In this document: positions 54,339 through 64,000 of the stretch, one piece after another | Layout: each line of letters begins with the position of its first letter | How positions within the stretch are numbered: position 1 is the stretch's first letter | DNA from: Rhodocyclaceae bacterium | GTDB taxonomy: Bacteria > Pseudomonadota > Gammaproteobacteria > Burkholderiales > Rhodocyclaceae | DNA: 64,000 nt | Direction of reading: 5' to 3' | Assembly (NCBI GenBank): GCA_020445765.1 | Contig: JAGRFY010000041.1 | Span: forward strand, 1-64,000 | The notes under the pieces: generated by a model | What the model saw: only the letters and a program-made list of their open reading frames with translations | Told to the model about the DNA's origin: nothing | Database searches by the model: none | Program-made: the position numbers and the translations under genes

Positions 54339-55406
54339 TCACAGGGCGGCGACCGGATAGGAGCCGAGAATCTTGACGAAGGCGGCCCGTTCGTTCAATT
54401 CGGCCAGGGCGGCCGCCACCTGCGGATCGTCGCGATGACCGAGGAAGTCGACATAGAAGACATACTCCCACAGGCCACCCCGGGCCGGGCGCGACTGCAG
54501 CTTGGTCATGTCCACACCGTGCCGCGCGAGGGGCTCGAGCAGGTCGTGCATCGCACCGGGACGGTTGCGCGCCGACAGCACCAGCGAGGTCTTGTCCTTG
54601 CCCGACGGCCCAGCGTCGTGGCGAGCGATCACGAGGAAACGGGTGGTATTGTTGGGGTCGTCCTCGATGTTCGAGGCGAGGGCATTGAGCCCGTACAGTT
54701 CGCCTGCGGCATCGCCGGCGATGGCGCAGGATTCGCTGTCTTCGGCCGCCAGTCGCGCCGCTTCGGCGTTGCTCGCGACCGGTATCCGCGGCAGATGCGC
54801 GAGGTTGCGATTGAGCCACTCGTGGCACTGGGCCAGCGATTGCGCATGCGAGTAGAGCCGCTTGGCCGCGCCGATGCCGTCGGACTTCGACAGCAGGTGC
54901 TGGTGGATGCGCAGCTTGACCTCGCCGCAGACGTGCACGGGATTGGCCAGCAGCAGGTCGAGCGTGCCGCCGACCGCACCTTCGGTGGTGTTCTCGACCG
55001 GCACGACGCCGTAATCGGCGTTGCCGCACTCGACCAGACGAAACACTTCGTCGATCGTGCCGACCGGCGTGAAGCTCGGCGCCGAACCGAAATGCTTGCG
55101 TGAAGCACTCTCCGAAAAGGTGCCGGCGGGGCCGAGATAGGCGACCGTCAGCGGCTGCTCGAGCGCCAGGCAATAGGACATGATTTCGCGAAATACGCGC
55201 TGCACGGCATCGCCCGCGAGCGGGCCGGGATTGACCTCGGCGAGCCGTCGCAGCACCTGCGCCTCGCGCTCGGGGCGGTAGATGTTGCCGTGCTTGATCT
55301 CGCCGATACGCTGGGCACAGCGCGCCCGCTCGGAGAGGCGGGCGAGCATTTCCTCGTCCAGTTCGTCGATTCGCTTGCGCAGTTTCAGCAATTCGTCGTC
55401 ACTCAT
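54339..55406 (-). CDS. pheA: Bifunctional chorismate mutase / prephenate dehydratase (P-protein)
   Basis: A 355-residue three-domain enzyme. Residues 1-85 are an AroQ chorismate mutase (LLKLRKRIDELDEEMLARLSERARCAQRIG), 90-270 prephenate dehydratase (YLGPAGTFSESASRKHFG, VPVENTTEGAVG), and 275-355 an ACT domain (LVLSARNRPGAMHDLLEPLARHGV) for phenylalanine feedback. It is 164 bases from gyrA with no serC between. Confidence 0.94.
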   Translation of the reverse strand: MSDDELLKLRKRIDELDEEMLARLSERARCAQRIGEIKHGNIYRPEREAQVLRRLAEVNPGPLAGDAVQRVFREIMSYCLALEQPLTVAYLGPAGTFSESASRKHFGSAPSFTPVGTIDEVFRLVECGNADYGVVPVENTTEGAVGGTLDLLLANPVHVCGEVKLRIHQHLLSKSDGIGAAKRLYSHAQSLAQCHEWLNRNLAHLPRIPVASNAEAARLAAEDSESCAIAGDAAGELYGLNALASNIEDDPNNTTRFLVIARHDAGPSGKDKTSLVLSARNRPGAMHDLLEPLARHGVDMTKLQSRPARGGLWEYVFYVDFLGHRDDPQVAAALAELNERAAFVKILGSYPVAAL

Positions 55407-55569
55407 CCCTGGATCTCCGTGCCGCCGACCGACCGCTGGCGCCCGGCTTCGGCGTCGCGCCACGCCGCCGGTGCCCGCAGCCGGCATGCGAACGTCGTCG
55501 CCCGGCTTCGAATTGTAGATCGCGCCCGCAGCCGGACGGGCGGGACATTGCAGGCAACCCGCCTTCGGA

Positions 55570-58194
<2,625 letters not shown>

Positions 58195-58326
58195 GGGCTC
58201 CGGAACTGGCGCGAACTGGTTGGGACAAAACGACAAATAATATCACGGCACTTGACAACGAAACGCCCAGTGCAGCGTTGGCACCACGCAACACCAATGG
58301 CGCCAGTGCAACACTTTGTACAATCG

Positions 58327-58355
58327 TTGTTGCGCCGCTTGGCGTATGCTTAAAT
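58327..58355 (+). promoter_or_regulatory. Predicted promoter of ompA-like gene
   Basis: TTGTTG (58327-58332), a 17-base spacer and TTAAAT (58350-58355), about 70 bases before the start codon. This 200-base interval between gyrA and the gene is AT-richer than its surroundings. Short inverted GGCGTA/TACGCC repeats lie around it. Confidence 0.55.
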
Positions 58356-58425
58356 CGTGATACGACACAACGTACGCCATATAAGGCGTTTTCAAGAAAG
58401 TAACTCGCTCTGAGGAGGATTCGTC

Positions 58426-59157
58426 GTGAATCTGAAGCGTCTGGCAGTTTTTGCTGCTGTTGCTGGTACTTCCGTACTTTCCATCTCCACTGCCCAGGCC
58501 GCCGATGTGATGGTTGATGGCAAGGGTGAAATTCCCTATGTCATCGATGGCCGCAAGGTCGTCGCTCGTAGCGGCTCGGGTCTGTGCTGGCGCACCGGCT
58601 ACTGGAGCCCGGCTGCAGCCTCGACCGCGATGGCCGGTGAGTTCCCCGCGGGTTGCGCCTGCGACGGCGACATCGTGCCGAAGGACAAGTGCGAGGCGCC
58701 CAAGCCGATGGCAGCCGCCCCGGCCCCGATGCCGGCACCGGCTCCTGCGCCCGCTCCGGCCCCGGCCCCGGCCCCGAAGGCGGTCAGCCTTGGCGCCACC
58801 GCGCAATTCGATTTCGACAAGTCGGTGCTCAAGCCGGAAGGCAAGGCAGCGATCGACGCCGAGGTGATCAACCGCCTGGGCGGCCTGTCCAGCATCAAGT
58901 CGGTCACTGTTTCCGGCCATGCCGACCGCATCGGCAACGCCCAGTACAACCAGAAGCTCTCCGAGAAGCGGGCCGAGGTGGTCAAGTCCTACCTGATCGG
59001 CCAGGGCGTCGATGCCAGCCTGATCGAGACCTTCGGCTACGGCAAGACCCAGCCGGTGCCCGGCGTTTCCTGCGGCAAGATGTCGCGCAAGAAGCTGATC
59101 GAGTGCCTCGGCCCGAACCGCCGTGCCGTCGTCGATGTCAAGGGCATGAGCAACTGA
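58426..59157 (+). CDS. OmpA-family outer membrane protein with Pro-Ala linker
   Basis: A 243-residue protein starting at GTG 58426, after a strong site (GAGGAGG). It has a signal peptide ending AQA, a short N-terminal region (PYVIDGRKVVARSGSGLCWRTG) of the betaproteobacterial OmpA type, a (PA)n linker (about 93-117), and a C-terminal OmpA peptidoglycan domain (FDFDKSVLKPEGKAAID, then VSGHADRIGNAQYNQKLSEKRA). It probably tethers the outer membrane to peptidoglycan. A strong terminator follows. Confidence 0.9.
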   Translation: MNLKRLAVFAAVAGTSVLSISTAQAADVMVDGKGEIPYVIDGRKVVARSGSGLCWRTGYWSPAAASTAMAGEFPAGCACDGDIVPKDKCEAPKPMAAAPAPMPAPAPAPAPAPAPAPKAVSLGATAQFDFDKSVLKPEGKAAIDAEVINRLGGLSSIKSVTVSGHADRIGNAQYNQKLSEKRAEVVKSYLIGQGVDASLIETFGYGKTQPVPGVSCGKMSRKKLIECLGPNRRAVVDVKGMSN

Positions 59158-59179
59158 GTCGTCCCTCTTCGGCATGTCG

Positions 59180-59213
59180 CGAAACCCCGCCCTGTGCGGG
59201 GTTTCGTTTTTTT
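59180..59213 (+). terminator. Rho-independent terminator of ompA-like gene
   Basis: CGAAACCCCGC / GCGGGGTTTCG 11-bp stem with a 5-base loop followed by seven T. Confidence 0.93.
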
Positions 59214-59265
59214 GGCGCTACCATTCGCCGATCGTCGCAACGATCGAACGCCGAGGAGGCCACCG

Positions 59266-60591
59266 ATGACCGAACGTATCGACCTGTTGTTGCGCCCACG
59301 CTGGCTGATCCGGGTCGAGCCCGACTGCACCCCCCTCGCCGGCCATGCGCTGGCGGTCCGCAACGGACGGATCGTCGCCGTGCTTCCGGCCGACGAGGCC
59401 CGCGAGCGATTCGTCGCGGATCGCGTCGAGGACCTGCCCGAGCATGTGCTGATGCCCGGCATGGTCAATGCACACTGTCATGCCGCGATGAACCTGCTGC
59501 GCGGACTCGGCGACGATCTGGCACTGATGGACTGGCTCAATCAGGCGATCTGGCCGGCAGAAGGCAGGCATGTCTCGGCCGATTTCGTGCGCGACGGCAC
59601 GACCCTGGCAGCGGCCGAGATGTTGCGTGGCGGCATCACCACCTTCAATGACATGTATTTCTTTCCCGAGGCGGCCGCGACCGCGGTCGACCGGATCGGC
59701 ATCCGCGCGCTGCTCGGCGTCGTCGTCATCGAATTCGCGTCCGCCTATGCCAGCGGCCCCGACGACTACCTGGCAAAGGGACTGGCGGCCCGCGACAGCT
59801 GGAAGGACCATCCGCGCATCGCCTTTGCGCTCGCGCCGCACGCGCCCTATACCGTCTCGGACCAGAGCTTCGAACGAGTCCGCAACCTGGCCGACGAACT
59901 CGATCTGACCGTCCATCTGCACGTCCACGAGACCCGGCACGAGGTCGAGAAATCGCTGGCCGAGCACGGCGAACGCCCGCTCGCGCGTCTCGCGCGCCTC
60001 GGCCTGATGTCATCGAATCTGCTGGCCGTGCACTCGGTCCATCTGGACCCGGGCGAAATCGAGGCGATGGCGCGCCACGGCGTGCGGGTCGCCCACTGTC
60101 CGTCGTCGAACATGAAGCTCGCCAGCGGCGCCGCGCCGATCGTACCCTTGCTCGCGGCGGGGGTGGCGGTCGGACTCGGTACCGACGGCGCCGCCAGCAA
60201 CAACCGGCTCGACCTGTTCATGGAAATGCGCGAGGCGGCCCTGCTGGCCAAGCTCGGTTGCCTCGACGCCACGGCAGTGGGCGCCCATCAGGCGCTGACG
60301 ATGGCGACGCTGGGCGGCGCCCGGGCGATCGGGCTGGACCACGAAATCGGCTCGTTGACACCCGGCAAATGGGCCGACCTGTGCGCCGTGGACTTCGATT
60401 CGGTCGACCTCGCGCCGTGCTTCGATCCGGTCTCCCACCTGGTCTATGTCGCCGGCCGCGAACACGTCAGCCACGTCTGGGTCGGCGGCCGCCTGGTGGC
60501 CCGCGAGCGCCGGCTGGTGGACGTCGAAGATGGCGAATTGATGGCGATTTCCGCGCTATGGCAGAATAGGATCGAGCAGCAGGCGCAATAG
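59266..60591 (+). CDS. mtaD: TRZ/ATZ family amidohydrolase (5-methylthioadenosine/S-adenosylhomocysteine deaminase-like)
   Basis: A 441-residue metal-dependent hydrolase of the chlorohydrolase/cytosine deaminase type. Metal ligands are in NAHCHAAMN, HVHETRHE, and HCPSSNMKLASG, with D in GTDGAASNNRLDL. Family members deaminate S-adenosylhomocysteine or methylthioadenosine, and others hydrolyse triazines, so the exact substrate is uncertain. A strong site precedes ATG 59266. It is followed by an OmpA-family gene and ubiG. Confidence 0.85.
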   Translation: MTERIDLLLRPRWLIRVEPDCTPLAGHALAVRNGRIVAVLPADEARERFVADRVEDLPEHVLMPGMVNAHCHAAMNLLRGLGDDLALMDWLNQAIWPAEGRHVSADFVRDGTTLAAAEMLRGGITTFNDMYFFPEAAATAVDRIGIRALLGVVVIEFASAYASGPDDYLAKGLAARDSWKDHPRIAFALAPHAPYTVSDQSFERVRNLADELDLTVHLHVHETRHEVEKSLAEHGERPLARLARLGLMSSNLLAVHSVHLDPGEIEAMARHGVRVAHCPSSNMKLASGAAPIVPLLAAGVAVGLGTDGAASNNRLDLFMEMREAALLAKLGCLDATAVGAHQALTMATLGGARAIGLDHEIGSLTPGKWADLCAVDFDSVDLAPCFDPVSHLVYVAGREHVSHVWVGGRLVARERRLVDVEDGELMAISALWQNRIEQQAQ

Positions 60592-60647
60592 CCTCGCGCC
60601 CGTCTCCCCTGCTCCCCGAAGTCCTCCCGGCGCGAACGAGTTCCGAC

Positions 60648-61388
60648 ATGCCTCTTCCCATTACGCGTGGCCGCCAGTTCCTGCAGTTTGCTCTGGGCCT
60701 GGTTCTGGCAGGCGTTGCGGCGGCGGCCGGCGCCGCCGACGAAGCCCTGCCCTACGTCGTCGACGGCGCCGGCCAGCCGACCCGCAGCGCGGCCGGGCTG
60801 TGCTGGCGGACCGGTCACTGGAGCCCGGCGGCGGCCCGCGGATTCCCGCTCGACGGCAAGCCGGTGGCCTGCACCTGCGAGCCGGAACTGGTCGCGAAGT
60901 CGGACTGCGACACGCCGCCCGAACCCGCGCCGTCGCCGCCGCCGTTGCCAGCGCCCGAACAGACCACCGCGCCGCCCGAGGTGCGCGAGATCGTCGGCCC
61001 GACCAAGGTCAAGCTGTCGGCGGAAGCCCGCTTCCGTTTCGGCACCTCGGTGCTCGAGGACGAGTCGCGGGCGCGGCTCGACCAGCTCGCGAGGGAACTC
61101 GAGGGCATCGATCTCGAAGTCGTGCTCGCAGTCGGCCACGCCGATCGGATCGGAGGCGAGCGCTACAACCAGGATATCTCCGAGAAGCGGGCGGCCGAGA
61201 TCAAGGCCTACCTGATCGGCCGCGGAGTCCCGGCCAACCGCATCTACACCGAAGGCAAGGGTGAAAAGCAGCCGACCCATCTCGGCGATTGCGAAGGCAT
61301 GGGGCGCGAGCATCGTCGCAACCACCGCCTGATCGAATGCCTGGCGGCCGACCGACGGGTCGAAATCGAAGTGATCGGCGTGCGCTGA
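60648..61388 (+). CDS. Second OmpA-family protein
   Basis: A 246-residue paralogue of the gene at 58426: the same N-terminal pattern (LPYVVDGAGQPTRSAAGLCWRTGHWSPAAA), a Pro-rich linker, and an OmpA domain (VLAVGHADRIGGERYNQDISEKRA). The shared CWRTG/YWSPAAA and HADRIG segments point to duplication, with the amidohydrolase gene between. It is exported through its N-terminal signal, ending AAGAA. Confidence 0.88.
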   Translation: MPLPITRGRQFLQFALGLVLAGVAAAAGAADEALPYVVDGAGQPTRSAAGLCWRTGHWSPAAARGFPLDGKPVACTCEPELVAKSDCDTPPEPAPSPPPLPAPEQTTAPPEVREIVGPTKVKLSAEARFRFGTSVLEDESRARLDQLARELEGIDLEVVLAVGHADRIGGERYNQDISEKRAAEIKAYLIGRGVPANRIYTEGKGEKQPTHLGDCEGMGREHRRNHRLIECLAADRRVEIEVIGVR

Positions 61389-61415
61389 GCAGCCGCCATG
61401 AATCAGGAGAGCACG

Positions 61416-62111
61416 ATGAACGCCGACCCGGTCGAGCTGCAGAAATTCAGTGATCTGGCCCACCGCTGGTGGGATCCGACCTCGGAATTCCGCCCGCTCC
61501 ACGAGATCAATCCGCTGCGCGTCGACTGGATCGACGGCCTCGCGCCGCTGGCCGGCAAGGCGGTCATCGACGTCGGCTGTGGCGGCGGCATCCTGGCCGA
61601 GGCGATGGCCGCGAAGGGTGCCCGGGTGACCGGCATCGACCTGTCCGAGAAGGCCTTGTCGGTCGCCCGGCTGCACCTGTTCGAAAGTGGCCTGGAAGTC
61701 GCGTACGAACACCAGAGCGCCGAGCAGATGGCCGAGACCCATCCCGCCGGGTTCGACGTCGTCACCTGCCTCGAGATGCTCGAACACGTCCCCGATCCGG
61801 CCAGCATCGTCGCTGCCTGTGCAACGCTCGTGAAGCCCGGCGGGCAGGTATTCTTTTCGACGCTGAACCGCAATCCAAAGGCCTATCTGCTCGCGATCAT
61901 CGGCGCCGAATACGTGCTCGGCATGCTGCCGCGGGGCACCCACGACTACGCCAAATTCATCAAGCCGTCCGAACTGGCGCGCTTCTGTCGCCAGGCCGGT
62001 CTCGACGTGGCCGGCTACCGGGGTCTCGAATACAACCCGCTGAGCAAGACCTACGCCCTCAGCGACAATGTGGACGTCAATTATCTGGTCCACGCGCGGC
62101 GCGACGCCTGA
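61416..62111 (+). CDS. ubiG: Ubiquinone biosynthesis O-methyltransferase
   Basis: A 231-residue SAM methyltransferase acting on two hydroxyls in ubiquinone synthesis. N-terminus [18 protein letters not shown], motif [15 protein letters not shown] and [22 protein letters not shown] end match UbiG. ATG 61416 has AGGAG upstream; a start at 61398 would add six residues. gph follows 8 bases later, a frequent pairing. Confidence 0.95.
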   Translation: MNADPVELQKFSDLAHRWWDPTSEFRPLHEINPLRVDWIDGLAPLAGKAVIDVGCGGGILAEAMAAKGARVTGIDLSEKALSVARLHLFESGLEVAYEHQSAEQMAETHPAGFDVVTCLEMLEHVPDPASIVAACATLVKPGGQVFFSTLNRNPKAYLLAIIGAEYVLGMLPRGTHDYAKFIKPSELARFCRQAGLDVAGYRGLEYNPLSKTYALSDNVDVNYLVHARRDA

Positions 62112-62119
62112 GGCCCGGG

Positions 62120-62785
62120 ATGACCCTCCGCGAAGGGGTCTTGTTCGACCTCGACGGCACCCTGGCGGACACGGCGCCTGATCTCGCCGACGCCCTCAAC
62201 CGGCTGCGCGCCGAGCATGACCTGCCGCCACTGCCCGAGCAGCGACTGCGGCGATGGACCTCCAACGGCACTCGCGGCATGTTGCGCGCCGGCTTCGAGA
62301 TCGCACCGGACGACCCCCGCTTCCCACGGCTGGCGAAGCGCTACCTGCAGATCTACGCCGACGCGCCGTGCGTCAGGACGCGCCTGTTCCCCGGTCTCGC
62401 CGAATCGCTCGACTCGCTCGAAGCCTCGGGCATCGGCTGGGGCGTGGTTACCAACAAGCCCCGCGAACTGGCCGAGCCGATCCTCGAAGGCCTCGGCCTC
62501 GCGCGGCGCAGCGCCTGCCTGATCGGCGGCACCTGCGCGGCGGCACCGAAGCCGTCGCCGGAGCCACTGCTGCTGGCCTGCCGGCGGACCGGATGGTCTG
62601 CCGAGGCGTGCGTCTATGTCGGCGACGACGCCCGCGACATCGTCGCCGGCCGGGCCGCCGGCATGGCCACGCTGGCGGCCGCGTGGGGCTATCTCGGCGA
62701 CCGGCCCGACGTCGGCGAGTGGCAGGCCGATGCGATCGTCGAGCATCCCGCCCAACTCGCCGAGGCGATACTCGGCGACCACTGA
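62120..62785 (+). CDS. gph: Phosphoglycolate phosphatase (HAD family)
   Basis: A 221-residue HAD phosphatase with FDLDGTLADTAPDL (motif I), VVTNKPRELAEPIL (motif II), the Lys in APKPSPEPLL and VYVGDDARDIVAGRAAG (motif IV). It removes phosphoglycolate formed during DNA repair and oxygenase side reactions. ubiG-gph order is typical of proteobacteria. Confidence 0.92.
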   Translation: MTLREGVLFDLDGTLADTAPDLADALNRLRAEHDLPPLPEQRLRRWTSNGTRGMLRAGFEIAPDDPRFPRLAKRYLQIYADAPCVRTRLFPGLAESLDSLEASGIGWGVVTNKPRELAEPILEGLGLARRSACLIGGTCAAAPKPSPEPLLLACRRTGWSAEACVYVGDDARDIVAGRAAGMATLAAAWGYLGDRPDVGEWQADAIVEHPAQLAEAILGDH

Positions 62786-62831
62786 GCGGGGCCGCGCGGC
62801 CGATTCGACCGCCGTCGAAGGCCGAAGGCAC

Positions 62832-62860
62832 TTGAGATGCCGAGCCCTCGCCCCCATAAT
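62832..62860 (+). promoter_or_regulatory. Promoter of permuted ssrA
   Basis: TTGAGA (62832-62837), 17-base spacer, CATAAT (62855-62860). The start would fall near 62867, immediately before the tmRNA acceptor piece. Confidence 0.75.
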
Positions 62861-62866
62861 CGAAGC

Positions 62867-63117
62867 ATGGTTGTAATTCCGGCGAGCCGGAGACGTTCTG
62901 GACAGGGGTTCGACTCCCCTCACCTCCACCCAAGCGCATCGCAAGGTGTCTTTGGGTGGGGGTGTACCGGTTTCGACAGGGCGGGCGAACGCAAGCAGGC
63001 AACCCGAAAGGCGACGGACGTAATCCGCGCAAATCCATAAACGCCAACGATGAGCGTTTCGCACTGGCCGCTTAAGGTCGGAGCCGGGGCCGCTGAAGCC
63101 TTGTAACCCAAGACAGC
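62867..63117 (+). ncRNA. ssrA: Circularly permuted two-piece tmRNA
   Basis: The acceptor piece comes first (about 62867-62930): T arm CAGGGG-TTCGACT-CCCCT, acceptor strand CACCTCC, discriminator A; CCA is not encoded in place. A 27-base intervening segment follows (62931-62957), with ACCCAA/TTGGGT extending the acceptor helix. The coding piece begins at GGGGGTG (62958), which pairs with CACCTCC (one G-U), then the tRNA-like GGTTTCGACAG, and a reading frame giving the degradation tag ANDERFALAA before TAA (63072-63074 region). The 3' boundary is approximate. Two-piece tmRNA is known in alpha- and some betaproteobacteria. Confidence 0.9.
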
Positions 63118-63141
63118 CGGTGGGGGCCTCGGCCCCCACCG
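63118..63141 (+). terminator. Hairpin ending the ssrA gene
   Basis: CGGTGGGGGC / GCCCCCACCG 10-bp stem with CTCG loop. There is no T-run, so it may mark RNA processing rather than pure intrinsic termination. Confidence 0.65.
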
Positions 63142-63234
63142 TCACGTTCGAGGGCCACCGGACGAATCCATTTGTCCGAATGCTTCCCCACTGGTCATAA
63201 TGCTTCGCGCCCGGCACCTTGCCGGCCAGCGTCC

Positions 63235-64000
63235 ATGATGGCCTCCCAGCTCTTCTCGACCTCCGAACTCAGCCCCCGCGCGATCCTCACCGGCGTCCTG
63301 ATCGGCGCCGTGCTGACCCCGTGCAACATCTACTCCGGCCTCAAGATCGGCTGGTCGTTCAACATGTCGATCCTGGCCCTGCTGCTCGGCTACGCTGCAT
63401 GGACGCCAGCCGGGCGCTTGCTGGGCTGCCGCGCCTGGCAGCAGAAGGAAAGCAACATCAGCCAGACCTGCGCGTCGGCGGCGGCGTCGATCATCTCGGG
63501 CGGCCTGGTTGCACCGATTCCGGCCCATGCACTTCTGACCGGTGAGCGCCTGCCGCTGGCGCCGATGATCGCCTGGGTGTTCTCGGTCAGCTTTCTCGGC
63601 ATCTGGGTGGCCTGGTACCTGCGGCCGCTGCTGATCGAGCGCGGGCATCTGCGCTTTCCGGCGGGCGTGGCGACGCTCGAGACGCTGCAGGACATCTTCG
63701 CCCACGGCCGCGAGGCAGTGCGGCGGATCGCGGTGCTGGGCGCCGCCGCGGCGCTCGCCGCCGGACTGAAAGTCGCCGACCTCTTGTTCACGCTGACGCG
63801 CTGGTCGCCGAGCGCCACGGCCAGTCAGTACACCTTCGCGCTGGAGCCGTCGCTGCTGCTGCTCGGATTCGGCGGCATCATCGGCCTGCGGGTCGGCTGC
63901 TCACTGCTGCTCGGTGCGCTGATCGCATTCGGCCTGATCGCACCGCGGCTGGTTACCTCCACGGCGGTGCTGGTCCCCACCGATGGCGGCTGGTTCGGCC
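63235..64000 (+). CDS. OPT-family oligopeptide transporter (partial)
   Basis: The frame from ATG 63235 (or 63238) is open to the window edge and gives about 255 residues of a very hydrophobic protein: MASQLFSTSELSPRAILTGVLIGAV, then CNIYSGLKIGWSFNMSILALLLGY, QKESNISQTCASAAASIISGG and FPAGVATLETLQ. These segments, especially the N-x-Y-x-GLK and ISQTCASAAAS blocks, match bacterial OPT transporters. A possible promoter is TTGTCC-18-CATAAT (63172-63201). The remaining C-terminal half lies outside the window. Confidence 0.85.
   Translation, partial: MMASQLFSTSELSPRAILTGVLIGAVLTPCNIYSGLKIGWSFNMSILALLLGYAAWTPAGRLLGCRAWQQKESNISQTCASAAASIISGGLVAPIPAHALLTGERLPLAPMIAWVFSVSFLGIWVAWYLRPLLIERGHLRFPAGVATLETLQDIFAHGREAVRRIAVLGAAAALAAGLKVADLLFTLTRWSPSATASQYTFALEPSLLLLGFGGIIGLRVGCSLLLGALIAFGLIAPRLVTSTAVLVPTDGGWFG

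Overview
The window looks like a chromosome segment from a high-GC betaproteobacterium, most plausibly of the Rhodocyclales/Zoogloea/Azoarcus type (an inference). The evidence is a circularly permuted two-piece tmRNA with an ANDERFALAA-type tag, the gyrA-pheA-hisC-tyrA-aroA/cmk-rpsA-ihfB-lapA-lapB block, a ydbH-ynbE-ydbL set, long-form PstC/PstA permeases, a PEP-CTERM protein behind a consensus sigma-54 promoter, and a PEP-CTERM/exosortase-associated acyltransferase. All calls come from reading the sequence; no database search was run.

Layout. 0.1-5.3 kb: a Rieske oxygenase divergent from an isoprenoid/folate run (xseB, ispA, dxs, folE2). 5.5-7.4 kb: a glycosyltransferase and a membrane-anchored hexapeptide acyltransferase. 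7.7-14.4 kb: an envelope/lipid region with the PEP-CTERM protein, an E1-like (ThiF) plus nitroreductase fusion, two FtsX-type permeases and an N-acyl amino acid synthase-like protein. 14.5-18.6 kb: an apparent acuI-response regulator-prpE operon (acrylyl-CoA/propionyl-CoA metabolism). 18.8-23.1 kb: an HDOD protein, LemA, a GIDE-domain membrane protein carrying an EF-hand, and an ABC-F ATPase.

23.2-33.8 kb is a 10.5 kb integrative element in the 3' end of tRNA-Arg(CCT). It has a P4-type integrase, repeated sites near both ends that suit integrase arm binding, an excisionase/AlpA-like protein, a primase-polymerase/helicase followed by an iteron-bearing putative origin, several unrecognised small proteins, and one large MmeI-like (type IIL) restriction-methylation enzyme as cargo. 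The duplicated tRNA end (att) flanks it, with one base of difference between the copies.

33.8-48.6 kb is almost entirely minus-strand: an unknown membrane protein, pstSCAB, a GlsB-type membrane protein, a 3'-5' exonuclease, ydbL-ynbE-ydbH, cysM, a heptose-7-phosphate kinase, UDP-glucose dehydrogenase, lapB, lapA and ihfB. 48.6-58.2 kb holds rpsA, a fused aroA-cmk, tyrA, hisC, pheA and gyrA; serC, often between gyrA and pheA, is absent here. 58.4-64 kb is plus-strand: two related OmpA-family proteins flanking a TRZ/ATZ amidohydrolase, then ubiG, gph, the permuted ssrA gene and the start of an OPT-family transporter cut by the window edge.

The high GC content creates long antisense open frames opposite most genes (for example opposite prpE, rpsA, aroA-cmk and gyrA); these were treated as artefacts.
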